Shown here: piece by piece, positions 34,101 to 47,740 of the stretch
How the letters are laid out: each line of letters opens with the position of its first letter
Numbering within the stretch: position 1 is the first letter of the stretch
DNA from: Tubiluchus corallicola
Taxonomy: Eukaryota; Priapulida; Priapulimorpha; Priapulimorphida; Tubiluchidae
NCBI GenBank assembly: GCA_030141605.1
Contig: JAQGDQ010000041.1
Location: forward strand, 494,001-558,000
DNA: 64,000 bases
Direction of reading: 5' to 3'
Position numbers and translations under genes: made by a program
The notes under the pieces: generated by a model
What the model saw: the letters and a program-made list of their open reading frames with translations, nothing else
What the model was told of the DNA's origin: nothing
Database searches by the model: none

Positions 34101-37100
34101 ATCGCTCCAAGGTGGAAGATTAAGTTTTCCCAAGCGTCTTGAAAAATTTGCGACTATAGATGTCGCCACACCTTGTTGTCTACGATTAAATGAAGACATG
34201 TGATACTACGTACGGCTATCACACGTTAAGGTTTAAAAGGAAAAATATCAGTTAAATTAAAAAAGCTTTTCATCATATTGCCCTAATCTGTACAAAACTA
34301 AATCTCCTTTTAAATGTACACATATCAAAACTGATCTGCATTTCCTGATTGATCACCCAATACAGTTTTTAGAATTCTATGTTCCATTACTATAAATCAT
34401 CAGTTTCTGACTAGATGAAATCAGAGCAAGAAATAAAAGAGGTCCATCTGGTCTACAGAAGTACTTCTTTAACACGGGTGACTATGGATGCCAAACCCCC
34501 AACATCTGAAATATGCAGCGATTCTCAAATGCCATAGTTTAGATCCTGTATTCTGCAGCTACAAATGAATTCGCAAACAAGAAAGGCTACTTCAATGGTT
34601 TTGCTATTTTGTGTATGTCCCACAGAAATGCCTATAATTGAAGTAAGCCTACGCTGTCAATTCGCACAACTTCTGTTACAAAGACAGTTTATACTTATGG
34701 TTCGCTCTCCCATAGCAAAAGTCATGTGTTCCTTCAAATATCCAGTCATGGCGCACGAAGTCCAAGAATCTTATTCTGCTTCATTTTTTATTTATACTAT
34801 TTATTTCGCATGAACAATAATAACTACTGCACTTCAATTTGTTAATATTATATTATAATATCAATCGTTAAAGGACGGTAGGTGTTTATAATTAGATCTT
34901 TGTTTCAACGTTGCTTAAATTAAAGAAAACGAATTTTTAGATAAATAGTGTCACTGTAAGCGCAATTACTTCTCAGCCGTCAAATTGCTACTATTGTTAA
35001 AATCTAATGGCAGTACTCATTAGACTGTTATAGTTATAAAGCAACGAAAAAGAAATATTTGTAATCCGCGCACAACGCGTGAACTGCTTCTTTTAAAATG
35101 GCCACGTGTCAAGAGCCAACGGAAATGAACCGATATGCAGAGTACTTTAGAAGCAATTCTAAAGACATCATTACAATCAGTCAGGTTTGTCTAATGTTCT
35201 TATTATCATGTTAATAATGACCTGTGCATCACGGCACGTGTCTGCTGATTGCCAGGCATGAGAACTGTCATTATTGGATCTGACCACAATGGCCCAGCAG
35301 CCCGCCATTATTGTTGCTTGTCCACAATACTCGGAGGTGGTAATTTAAGCGATCAGAGATCAACAACAGACGGCTTTGTTTAAGTTCCAAACCAACAGTT
35401 AAATGGTTAAATAGAGAACTTTGTTATTAACGGTTGGAGTCAGAAATGTAAGCTATAGGAAGGGAAAATAGATTCAAAATTCATGCACAAAAACTGTTGT
35501 ATTGTTTTGCTTATTAGAAACCTCCTCAGGCTCGGACAGATTATATTAGTTGGAAAGTGACATACATGGGCTTCAAAACCTCACAGGTAAAATTCTTTTA
35601 ATGGAAAATCTGGAGCAAAAATCACCACCAGTGAACAGTTTTAGGAAGAAGTTCTTGAAACACAATCTAGCAAACGATTCTACGGCCGTAATTTCGTAAT
35701 TTCGCGATAGCTTACATGCTTTCTATACATCTATCAGTAAGTCAAAATGCAATTACGTTTTTAATTCCCGCAGGTTATCTCAGAAATCTCATTTACATCT
35801 GTAAGTATTGAAATAATACGTAGATACTAGCATTTCCTGTAGTTTACGAAAGTAGTGTAATGTTAGGTATACTGAATGATTATGATCATGCAAACAAGGA
35901 TGTAAAATGATTCATCTAGCACAACAGCCATTATTTCAATCATCCTCTCCTCGTCTTGATCACCCACTCAAAGCACAAAGACAGGGTAACAATCACCTTA
36001 GAGACCCTGGCTTCATAAACTTACAAGCGGGTAAATCACCCACAATCAAGCTGCATATGATTTGTACCGTATTGTCAGCGTGAAAGCGGTCAAATTAGCT
36101 AGCGACCACTTCACATGTGATAATTTGTACGACGGCTGAATGAAGTTTGTAACAATTATTTGACGTCACAATGCCGCCCGCTAGAGCGGTGGAATCAAGT
36201 ACCTCCGCGGGAAACGGTCTCTCAAAATCCCAACATTCTCTGTTTGTGATAAATTGGGCAGAAGTAATACGTCTTTCTTACAAGTGAAGCTTCTATAATC
36301 CTTTGTCGTAGTTTTCTTTATTCCAATGTGAACTGATCTTTATGTGAAAGTCGTAAAAACGAGTATGCAGTCATAATTTCGTCTGATCATATCTACTCAG
36401 ACCTAAAAGTTTTAACTGATGATGTTGATAAACGAAAAGCATTACACACATCTTCAGTTCAACGCCAAGACGCAGGCACGGTTTTATACCGTCTATTAAT
36501 TACTTTTTACTGACCAAGTCCTACACTGGTTGCAGTTAATTAAGTAATAAAATGTGACTCAATTAGAGGCGTTTTGGTAATTAGTTGAGTAAATTGATGG
36601 AAGTAAAACAGCGTTTTATTGCTTCAATTAAAGAACGTACAAGTTTATAGAAATGAGATGAAATTTTAATAGACGGTTATTAATTAAACTTTTAGGATTA
36701 TCTTGGCGACATCTTGCGTAGCAGACACCTTTATAGTAGTTACCTCTGCATAATTTAAGTCAAATTTCTTGGAACTGTTTCGCATTCAGTTGCAATTTCA
36801 TTCTTAATTAAACACTGGAATCATTTTTGCAGTTAAGTAAACAGACACTGCAAAATGCGAATAAAACCAAGAGCAAGATTTCCTTGGCCCTGCAGATAGA
36901 TAGCATAGACTACATTAAACGACATTATTTCACAGCAATATTGTACATGGTATACTGTAGAATAAAAAACAAAAACAGGCAGACACATTGAAATATTTAA
37001 TGAAAATAAAAAAATGTGAACTACTTCATGTACCGACATTGCTGTGCACGTGCAGTATAATTGCATCGATAGCGAATTACTAAAACAGTTGGGCTTTAAC

Positions 37101-38535
37101 AGTTCATCTTGGCACCAAGTCCTCTAGGCGGCTGATTCAATAAACTCCCTATATGGGGCGTTTGGTTCTACTAAAGAGCTAAGAAACTAATCCTGTCCCA
37201 TCAAACACAAAATTTCTCTTCGAATGCCACGTGCGATTCAGCTTGTAATGGACAAACAATTGCAAAAAACTGACAAGCATGTAGAATGAAAATGTTTTTC
37301 CTTGAAAATGTTTCACTTTGGATGAGGGGGAAAACGATAATGAATTTAAGACAAATAACACGCAATTAAAACAAAAAGTATAGTTAATTAGTTACTCTCT
37401 GACATGCTAAATATTGCAGCTAGAAATAATACAACTAGACAAAAACATTGGTTCTTTATTTAAAATTCTTGTAAAATTGTTTAATGGCGTCCACCCGAGT
37501 CCCGACAAAGAAAAAGGCTTCATGCCGTCTCAACATTGGCGCATGAAAAGAGCCGCTATTTTGGTAAATCAGCGGAGCAAGACGCCATCTACAAAGCCAG
37601 CTCCTGCAGTTCGAGCATCACCTTCATCCCGCTCACGTGAGGCGTTCCTCAGCTTCCACACGGTATTGAACCTGATACGGGGGCGCAGTAAACACCACAG
37701 TGCGGAATTCAGGTTAACAGAAGTTTTATGGCCAAGAGGTGGGTGCTTAGAGCAGGCTAACTGACGTAAACAGATGTGCAGGACTAACCCAACAACAGAG
37801 AGGTAGAAATAGAGACAAGCCTTCTTTAGATTGCATTACCTAATTATTCGTATGTTCAAATTTGTTTGTGAATATATGCAAATAAAAGTTTAAAAAACCT
37901 GTGCAAGTGTTTACAAGGCTGAAATTTTCATCATCATCTTTGTTTACGTGTTTTTTTTACTGTTATGTCACTTTAACGTTACCAAACAAGCCAAGCTACA
38001 TACGTGGAAACTGACGTATAGATAATACTCCGGTTAGGTAAATCACACAATTAAACATTAATCTCGATATACGTTGAAACTGCACAGTTATAAACTCATT
38101 TTATAATTTTGAGCTGTAAACAGTAAAATATCTTTGTTACCTCGGTCGTAATGCACGTACAAATTTATATAAGACCAATATAATCACTAAACATACAATA
38201 CATGAACATGTATATATGAGCCCTGCTTACAGGACTAGCAATATTCTACCTTAATCAAAATTACAGAATTTAGATGCATATATCATGTGCGGGAAAAGTG
38301 CGTTTGTTGAACTTTGTTCACTACGCAATCATGCATGTAATATTTGGCTTCCTTTATTTTCTTTGTCTCATCTGGCTTCATCCCCCTCTGAATCGTGGAT
38401 TCATAGCAAGGTATTTGACTCAGCGTGCTTTGGTAGGTAACTGATACATCCTTGCTCCCTGTAGAGGGAAGGCCATATGTCTGCAGCTCAAGCGCTATAC
38501 CTTATATAGCCGTTGTTTGCTGTGAGACAACCTGA
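31117..38535. other. Upstream non-coding DNA, proximal part
   Basis: AT-rich, no gene seen. It holds a (TA)n run at 32539-32556 and two GC-richer patches that may be regulatory: 35180-35340, with TGTGGTC-type Runx and ATTGTTG Sox-like words, and 37480-37745. Confidence 0.6.
37480..37745. promoter_or_regulatory. GC-rich island upstream of ZEB
   Basis: About 265 bp of clearly higher GC than its surroundings, with CACGTGA, GCGCATGAAAAGAG and several CpGs. It contains part of a 116-codon plus-strand open frame with no recognisable domain. It could be an enhancer, a promoter or an unrecognised exon. Confidence 0.3.
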
Positions 38536-38554
38536 GCTGCTGCTGCTGCTGCTG
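38536..38554. repeat. (CTG)n short repeat
   Basis: Six CTG units on the plus strand, 43 bp before an X-box. Confidence 0.85.
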
Positions 38555-38596
38555 TACGCAAGCCACTCCCATTCACCAAGGATAAGGATGCTAGCG

Positions 38597-38611
38597 GTTA
38601 CCTTTGGCAAC
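38597..38611. promoter_or_regulatory. RFX X-box, GTTACCTTTGGCAAC
   Basis: Matches GTNRCC(N3)RGYAAC with the longest allowed spacer; GC-richer surroundings and CTG repeat nearby. Confidence 0.45.
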
Positions 38612-39080
38612 GGAGCTGCAGCCCAAAAAGCAAACTTACATAGACGAAACTCAGTACTAAACATAAAAACTTGAGTTGTGCATTCCGGAAAACAAAACTT
38701 GCTTCACTAGACTGTGAGAGTTATGTTTTAAGACAATTAAAAGATTACAATGTGCGAAAAACTAATTTATAGCAGGAAATTGATAATCAAAATAATTATT
38801 TAACATTAAATAATATCTAAAAATATTCTGGCAATATTTGCAAGCAAAGTAAATGTTATGTTTCTACATCTTGAATTTGTAAACAGATTTATCAATTTCA
38901 ATATTTAAAACACACAACGATTAATTCTTTTCTTAAAAAAATGTTTTGGGTAATTATTATAGAAAAAGGTGAAATCTACTTTGTTAGAATACTTTCTGCT
39001 AGGCAATAAAACAGAAAGGTTAATGAATAAATACTAAAAAACGTAATCCTTTTAGACTTGTAGTGTTATAGTGGCAAATG

Positions 39081-39232
39081 CAATAATATTGAACCGCAGA
39101 ATATTTATAATTTACACTTTTCTCACATTTCTGTTATTGATTCACCTTATACCTCACGTATAGGTAAATCAATGAAGAGAAATGTGATAAATGTGTAAAT
39201 TATAAATAAATAATCGCACAGCGTTCAATAAT
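39081..39232. mobile_element. 152-bp foldback element (palindromic MITE or hairpin RNA)
   Basis: Two arms of about 70 nt (39081-39150 and 39161-39232) are near-perfect reverse complements around a 10-nt loop. Matching blocks include TTTATAATTTACAC (14 nt identical), TCACATTTCT, ATTGATT and ATT(A)TTGAAC. Neighbouring sequence is not symmetrical. A non-autonomous transposon relic is the simplest reading; a microRNA-like hairpin is possible but the arms are long for that. Confidence 0.7.
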
Positions 39233-40779
39233 AGATCATTAACATTTCTAATTCGCGGACACTAACAATTTGAACATTTAACCCGGTGCAGGTGTTCAGT
39301 ATATATGTGCAACTTTCACATTATTCAACGTGCAATTAACACATGGTTAATAAAAAAACTAAAATCTATATTGTAACCTCGAGATGACAAAACGACTGTA
39401 ATCTATCGCAATAAATTGGCTATGAAGAAAAACAAGTGATAATAAGGGATCGACACCTTAATTTTTTTAATAACATACCTCGTTCCCAAATAATTTTCTT
39501 TCTAGTCTTACCTTTATTATTTAAAATAAAATGTGTCGCGATTATTAATTACAGTAATTTTGTAAAATTAATAAAAATAAATAAATGACACAAAAACCTT
39601 AAGTGAACGATAAAAATTGTAAAATTTCGATGTTGGTGGACTTTCCTAAGCGAGTTTTGCTGTACAAAAATTTGCCAATGTAGCAGCTAACACACTAAAA
39701 TAGTCTTTGAATAAACATTGATTTGAACCAATGGCTTACACTGCGAAAGACACTACACGTAAAAAACGAAAAATATTTAAACTGGCAGAAAAATAATATG
39801 GTGTCAGAAAGTGGAATACAAAGGACAAGGAATAATTAATTTGCGGATAATAAACGCTGTTCAACATCTATTTTGTTACTACCGTTACAGATAGTATACA
39901 ACTACGATCTATTTTAATGAAACGTCTATAAAGTGAGCAGGAATTCAAAGTCGCGAGGAATTCGTGTAGCCCTTGCTGATCAAGAAAAAAATTCTGCTGT
40001 GTGTCCCGATGAAATTACATTTTAAAAATGACAAAGGATTAGGTAGAAATCAATGCGCAAGGTTGAATAGAATCAGTTTGTGACTGGAAGAGATTTGCTG
40101 TAGGTCCAATCAGTCTTGTGTACCCTAATTCTTCCGGTGCTGTCAGTCAAGCTTCTTATAGTCTAGGATGTAATTTCCGTGAGAGATCGCAAGACATGCT
40201 CAGAACGAACTTTTACAACCCAACGTCCAATTAATCAGATAGCAAAGCGGTCCAATGACTACTGTTTAATTGAAACTTAATGGCTATTTGTCCATTAATC
40301 TGGAGATGAACAGACGAGGCGAGTGACGGCTCAGACTACCAATCAAACAACATAATAACGAAACTGGTATAACTGACAAGCTTAAAACTTAGGCATGTAC
40401 ACATTACGTGAAACAATGTAGGCCCTACACGAAATTAGCAACAGACATGCAGAAACGACAAACTAGAGGCAATATGTAATGCAGATATGCAAAAACGACA
40501 AGCCTGGGCCAATGCCCAAGATGTGGACAAACATGCAGAAGTGGCAAGCTTAAAGCAGCTACGTATTTGCATTACTGAGCCGAAATTAAGTAAAATCAGG
40601 CAAAACTGACAATGTTGAAACAATGCAGAAGAAACTACGCACGACACGCAAAAGTGGCAAAGTGAAACATTCTGATATCCTTTCTTTCAAAGTAAATCTG
40701 CACAACACTATTTACTCAGGGAATGGATAGAGTTGAATAATGTGAAAACCAAAGCATGGTAAAAATTTTGGACCAGTGC

Positions 40780-40810
40780 GACACAGGCTGGCTCAAATCC
40801 CAGTTCGTTG
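40780..40810 (+). mobile_element. tRNA-like B-box relic
   Basis: GGCTCAAATCC at 40790-40800, a weak B-box-like word; no cloverleaf. Confidence 0.15.
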
Positions 40811-43033
40811 GTATTATATATCAAAACCACTTTTAATTCCCTTCCAATTAAAAATACCTCAAAACTGTCATCAAAATTGCTTTGCTTCGCTCAATAAATG
40901 GAATATTGGACCACTAAAACTTTCCAACAAAGAATATTTTAGACGGTTCTGCGAGTATAAATTGTTGACTCAGTGTCCAAAGTAGTCCAGTTTTATACGA
41001 CAATTATGAGCTACACATGCATATATTGTAATGACGTCAGTCCAGCTAAATTACCACAATGCATTATTTTATATAGCCATAATTAGGTTTTTTACGTCAA
41101 AATAGATAAAAATCCCCAAGGGAAAGGGCCAGACCTTCAAAAGGTCAAAACAACCACGCATTAGAGAACAAAGCACTCGAGTTCTTATCAGTTACGTAAC
41201 ACAAAATTATAACATAACTAGAAATAACAGGATAAACAATTTCCCATAAAATCCCAAGACAGAATGCTCGAGAGCCAAGGGTCACGCTGCAAAATAACGT
41301 TTCTTTAATATTTTATTTACGTCGCGACTGTGATGGTCATTCAATTCGATGTGATGTCATCATCAGTAAAAATGTAATTACTTTTCCTCAATACACCAGT
41401 AGCAATGTATATATGGATCCTTAAAGGTGTAATCTCCAGACACAATGGCGTTACTCACATAATTATCTAACTGCAAACCACAGAGGTATAGTTACATATT
41501 ATGCCCTAAACCCATTTCCCAGATAAACTCAACGATAACCTAGAACACTGCAATATAATTGTTATATTGTCCTTCAGAAAAAGCTCATTACATCAGACTG
41601 AATGACACACTTGCACCTAAACAATTACAGGCACCAAGACATGAAAAAGCCAGTGCATAAAATAAAATAGTTAATCTAATTTAAGCTTATATTTTTCATG
41701 GTTTTTACAGCTCATGTGGGTATTTTTTAATGTAGTGATTTTCCCACAGTGCGTAACATTGGTACACGCCTTTTCACTAGTGATTATTAATCAACTAAAG
41801 TGAAAATTTAAATTACCCTTATGCAATATAAATTTACAGATTTAATTAGATTCCTTAGTGTTTTGTATCGGCTACGCATTTGTATCAACAGGAAAACAAA
41901 TACACAATGCTTAAAAGAAAAACAGTTTGTAAAAATACAAATCATATGATTAAACGATTGATGTCGCTGAAGCATCTAAAAGCCAGGATAGTTTTACTTC
42001 TAAATATTTCGTCATAGTGGAATAAGAAATTCACGTTTTAATGACCAATGCCGTTTAATGAGTATGGCCCCAAGGTATGTTAATTCAATCGAGTTGCACC
42101 CGCATCCCCACTCATTTGTTTTGTGATTTTATGCGTTTCATGTTGCCTTTCGTGCGAAGGACAAGTACATCCTATAGTGGTTATTGTTCGAGAATAGGAT
42201 TAATTTCTCAAACCTGGTTACCAAATAAGATTAATTTTGTCAGTCATTGTTGAAAACCACAAGGGAAGTACTAAATTGACATGTACGTACATAAAAAGTG
42301 CTTTATCATTCTGAAATTGGAAGAAATCCCGCTGGAAGGCCAGAAACTTGAATGTGATGGTAATTTTAATTGTATAACTGATTGGGCTGTATTTTTTCAA
42401 TATAAATAGAGTAAATTTATAAAATAAACGTTTTTCGATGATGAGTTAGCACAATCTCTGATGTATTTCGTAAAAGTTCGCACACATTTTACGAGCACAA
42501 CTCAGCACATATACGTAATTTAGGTGTGCGGATATTACGCATTACAGTTTACAAAAACGGCGAATGTTACTTATAAGATTTTTCAATTGACCTTTTGAGA
42601 AAACATGGAAACGTAATTGCGATAAAAATCAACAAAAGCCTTTACGAACGATCAAAATTTTCCCGCAATCCCGATTCTCCTGGGAAAGTACAAAGATAGA
42701 AATTGAGAGAGAAAGAGAGGAGATTAAATCGTCCTGTACAAAGGGGTTTTGCTCTGACTATGGGCTCGTGTTTATAAGAGACCATTAGCATGTTTTATAA
42801 ACTCTCACTTCATATGCTATCAACGGTGAGATTTTAAGCTTAAAATCTATGCAGGTTTTAAGAAGACGCATTAGAGGCGCCACAAGTAAATGGGACTCAG
42901 CATTAAGGAGAGAGACATTGTGCATGCCTGTGGCACTAGACTCAAAGGTAACGTCATGACTGATTAGCTAATCTTTACTGAGATGATTACACTAGCGGCT
43001 CAGCTGGCAAACTAACGCTGTAATTGAAAAAGG

Positions 43034-43680
43034 TAAAAGTGGCAAGTTTCACCTATTTGAAGTTCACAGCCAGGCTGAAATTAGGAGAAAATTATTTTAC
43101 TCATCAATCAGCCTCTTAGATGGTGCGCCTGCAGGCTGCTTGTTATGGTAAAGGTGGTTAAGATAAAATAAATGTAAAGGACTAAAGGTGGCAAGGTTCA
43201 CATTTAAAAGTTAACAACCAGGCAAAAATTATAAGAAAATAATCGCGCAAATGTTTTGTTGCGCCCGTGTATAGCACCGTCATTAATATATTACACCTAG
43301 TTAGACACGATAATTAACGTACGCAAAGCGGTAATAGGGTATAGGCATAAAAGCAGAAGTGGGAAAGTGGAGAGTTTCACCTATCCGAAGTTCACATCCG
43401 AGCGGCAACTAAAAGAAAAAAGTTTTAGTAATCAGTCGACCTCTCGATGGTGCCGTTGCAGGTTGCACTATTATGGTCATAGCAATAAAACAATGTCGCA
43501 GATACTCTCTTTGTTTCAACAACGTTTACAAATGTATAAAAGGCACAAGTGGCAAGTTTCATCCCGGCTTAGTGAAGTTTACAGAGAGCTGAAATTAGAA
43601 GAAAATTGTTTTAGTCATTAATCTGCCTACTGTGGTCCGCCCCATTATTATGGCCATAGATATAAAACATCCCGGCATAG
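43034..43680. repeat. Diverged tandem array, four units, about 150-180-bp period
   Basis: Unit starts align on a (G)GCAAGTTTCACC word at 43041, 43190, 43369 and 43551. Within units recur GAAGTTCACA, CTGAAATTAG(G/A)AGAAAAT, TCATnAATC(A/T)GCCT, GATGGTGC and TTATGG(C/T). Copy 2 is the most decayed. No long open frame is shared by the units. Confidence 0.75.
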
Positions 43681-46600
43681 TATTAATAGGATTTTAACCG
43701 GTCCGCTTCTGTTCTTGCCTGATTGTTGGATTAACTTTATCTGTCGCTTGCAGGTGTATTGAGCTACCTATAGAGACAGATTGTAGGAGAAAAGAAAATC
43801 CCACGTGCAGGTTAAGCCTGTCAATAACAATGCCGTGTAATAGTGTATGCTGCAGATAAGAGAGAAAAACAGCCCATTTGCTCGTAGTACATTTAATGCA
43901 ACTTTCAATTAAGGTTGCTCAATTAATTTAGGTTTCATTTTCGTTTTGATTTCGATTGCGAGTGGGATTTCAGCCCGCATACGTTAAAATCATCTACAAG
44001 GCATTCAGAAAACAATATCGATGCTTCCGTTGTGTATAACACTATTAACACGCATCTATTCTGTTTATACAACTGGCACGTAGACGAACCATTTACATTG
44101 GCGAATCGTTGATAATTGAGTTTTATTGTATTTTGCAGAAGACTATACTCCACATCAAACACTCCGGGCGTGACTAATCTGATTATTATCACTACACAAC
44201 TAGATTAACAAAACACCAACACTTCCAATCATGGATTTTAATTGGGTAATGACAAAATACAGAGAACCGACAAGCACTTATGTAATTCAGACCTTTTGAT
44301 GAATGCTGTAATGTGTATAGATCTTCAAATTTCTTTTAACAATTTCTTACGAATATTTAAAAATGCAACAAGTTAAAAGACTTCAGTTTAACATCTTTTC
44401 AAGTCTTACATGAGATACTAAAGCCTAACCTGCATATTTTATTTTAAATATACTGTGCTTAGCCCTTCATTCACTAGTCTGTTGTTAGGTTCACAGGAGG
44501 TATTATGAAAGCACTCAAACACTAATTAGACCTGTGCCAATCTTAACGATTAATCAAATTAAATGTTTATGATAAATGTAATGAAATTGTTTGCCATCAA
44601 TCAAAGCCTCTTAACGTAATTGAATGGAACTAAGAAAGGTTCGGCATGACCATCTGAATGAATATCGGTAAAGGGCAATTGTGAATCTTCACATAATGAA
44701 GCCATTTCTAGGTGGATCTCCATGAATAGCTGTAAAACCAAAGCCATGCACAAAGAAGCCTCGAATATGAATGCACATCAGGCACAAACAAATCTAGCAA
44801 AAACGAAAGCGTTGTTTGGATACCTGAGTCTGACTAAATATAGCCTAAGAACAAGACTGAAGCCATTGTTTGTAGATTTATAATTATATTTGAATATCGA
44901 CCAGAAGAAAATTGAAATACATACTACCCATTGTGTATAGGTAAATGGCTCTCAAATAGTTAATAAGTAAAACGAAAAATATGGTTGAAGCTATTGCTAA
45001 AATAAACAGATGAATATGAATTAGTATAAATGAGAAAAAGAAAAGAGTCGAGTCATTGTTTTAAAGGGGATATTCAAATAAGGGAATATCATTGAATATC
45101 GGTTAAGAGTTAAAAAGAATGCCGACGGCACACAACGTAAAAACGTATGATTACATAATACAGTAACTTTCATTATTTCAATAAACACCTTTAAAATATT
45201 ACAAATCCTACTGTGGTATTTAGGAACTGAACCCACCAAGTTTAATAGAAATTAAGCCCTGGAACGGTATTCTCTATATGTCTAGAAACTAAAAAGACAC
45301 GGGCAGTAATCTTAAAGTGAGCAAAGTTCGTTATTTTAAAACATAAGCAAATCAAGTGAACATATAAAAGCACTTGTTATAGATGAAGTGAGCGAGAGAT
45401 AAGCAGATTATCCTCCCTATACACGCTGCACACTTCAATTAATTTTGCTGAATTTGTTAATGTGATTAACGTTGGTCACTGATTGACTTTGCCTCTAAAA
45501 TTACCATCACAAGAGCGGAAGGTAAATCGAAGCAATCATTGCCAGCCATCTGCCAGGTTTCCAAGGCTGTTGTATGCATGCCCACCGGTCTGCCACACAG
45601 GGGATAGGTTACTTCTAGATCTGATACATCCAATCCGCCCAGTCAGGTGGGAGCAAGAAACAAAAACAGGAGGCTGAACCCACCCATCTGCTGTGCAATC
45701 AGAAAAGAGCAGAATCGAAAGGGGAGGTCTGCCTGATTTATACATGTAGCCAGGGTTATATAGTCTTTGTGACATTTTTCACTTAGTAACTATTCCGGCC
45801 ATTGTGAGGGAAATACAAAAGATTATGAACAGAAGGTAGGGCGATGACGCTGATTATGTACCTGAACAGGCAAGACTTAATGCATTAATTGGCAACGCCT
45901 CCTTGACTACAATGAGGATAACACTTGGAACTATCATAACTCTATGCATCATATTAAGTAAAACAATGTCCACATTTAACGGCAAAAATGGTACTGAACG
46001 CAGGAGATTACAGTATTAAGTTGGTCGTTTACAGGAATCCACACAATACAAGCAATTCTTCAATAACACGAACATTTGGTATGCTAAACTCGCCATATAT
46101 CATACTTTGCATAAAGTCTATAAGAAGCTTAAGGTAGAATATTTCTCCAATAATGGCATTCAGATCTGTGGAGGCTTCCCTCATATTTTATACTTTGTGG
46201 AAAATGCGCAAAGGCTTAAAGGTACAATGTCTTTCCAAATTACTCTCAATCCGCCGGACAGGTTTGAACTAAGCCGGTGATATTAAAATGCATTTTCATT
46301 AAACGAGAGTCAGCAGCTTAGGGCAACATAGATGAGACCATGTGATAAATTACAGAATAAGTGAGCGGCAGGATGAGGATTATCTAGACGCATGAACATC
46401 ATCTCAGATGAGTATCTGCAGTTTTATTCACAAATGGATCACCCCACTTCCCAGAGGGTTAGGAAGTGAAAAAAATGAGCAACCTACCAGGAATCTATTA
46501 TCTAGACGCTTCGAACTAAGAATAATAACCGCAAGAGGCAAGAGTTTTATGCGCAGCGGTTATGCTATTTCCCAAGAGCAAGGCAAGAAAAACTAACTGG

Positions 46601-46926
46601 TGCAGTAATAGTAATACACATGTAACAATTGATTGGAGGATAATGTAAGATCCTGTATAATCGGATCATCTCACTACCCAGGGTTGTGAAAGCAATCTGG
46701 CGGGGTGGATTTTTTAATTCCCACCCGCAGGGAAATAGCAATAACTTAGAAAATAATGTAAAATGTAGTTGGCTGAGCTAATTGTTGGTGTGTACGACAC
46801 GATCCCGAATGAGCTCGACCAGTGTAAATGGCTTCATTTCGTATTGCACTTGGCTTAAGAAAGGGTTAACAGTGTCACTCCGGACCTATGCTTAATCTAT
46901 TTATTTTGTAAGTTTGACTGGAAGCA

Positions 46927-46940
46927 GTTACCGTAGCAAC
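46927..46940. promoter_or_regulatory. RFX X-box, GTTACCGTAGCAAC
   Basis: Perfect match to GTNRCC(N2)RGYAAC, at the edge of a GC/AGG-rich patch upstream of ZEB. Confidence 0.55.
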
Positions 46941-47699
46941 CGGATGAAGCATCATGGGAAGATGTTTGCATACAAATGAAGCAGGAGGGAGGAGGAGGGG
47001 ATGCATGATCAGCGTCCTGGAAGTAATGTCACGCAGTCATTCTATAGAGTTAATGCCCGTGCTAGGATTTCCTGCTGAACTGATTTATTCCTTTCAAAGG
47101 CAAATTGTTCATCAATTAGGAAGAACATTAGCAGACCACCTCGTGAAGCCAGACCATGAAGCCATGGAGTTAAAGACAATAGAGACATGATCGATCAATG
47201 AGGTAACATGTACACCAACAGCAATAAATTGCTCAATTCTCTCAGTAGGACAACAAGTAGTCATTTCCTTGAATTAATGAAGCTTTTTCATCTCCCGGCC
47301 TTTACGGTCACAAACTGCCGCTTAGTCATTGCACAACTTTATCAAGCAAATTGTTTTTCTTTTTTCAATTGAGTCACAATATGGAAGTAATTTCTCAAAT
47401 GAAAGGCGCACTTTGGAATTTGCTCTTTGAGATGTTCTATACATTTCCTTTAACCGCTTCCCGAAATTGCTCTGTCATAAAAAATCGTTTTGCTTGCGAC
47501 AGTATGGGCGTGGCAATCAGAAAAAGCTGAATCTACACAAAAACAAAGTAATTATGCTCATATTACGCTTTGTAGAAAGACTTTGTAGACATTGATTTCA
47601 TCAAACTAAAATAAATATTGGGAATTTTAGAAAATAATCTTAAAACTAATAAAACACAATAGTTAATTAGGAAGATGAAACGTCAACGATGTAAGTATA

Positions 47700-47740
47700 T
47701 GGTACCAGGTTCGACTCCTAGTTGTGAAAGGTTTTTTTCA
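47700..47740 (+). mobile_element. tRNA-like B-box with pol III-type T-run (SINE relic?)
   Basis: GGTTCGACTCC (47708-47718) matches the B-box consensus exactly. The flanks form four of five T-arm pairs and a TTTTTTT run follows at about 47731. No convincing A-box or anticodon arm, so it is not called as a tRNA. Confidence 0.4.

Noticed and set aside
37414-37764. 116-codon plus-strand open frame over the GC-rich island
   Set aside because: No domain; openness is explained by higher GC. Kept only as part of the island finding.
47708-47737. Possible functional tRNA gene at the perfect B-box
   Set aside because: No acceptable A-box, anticodon arm or acceptor-stem pairing could be found.
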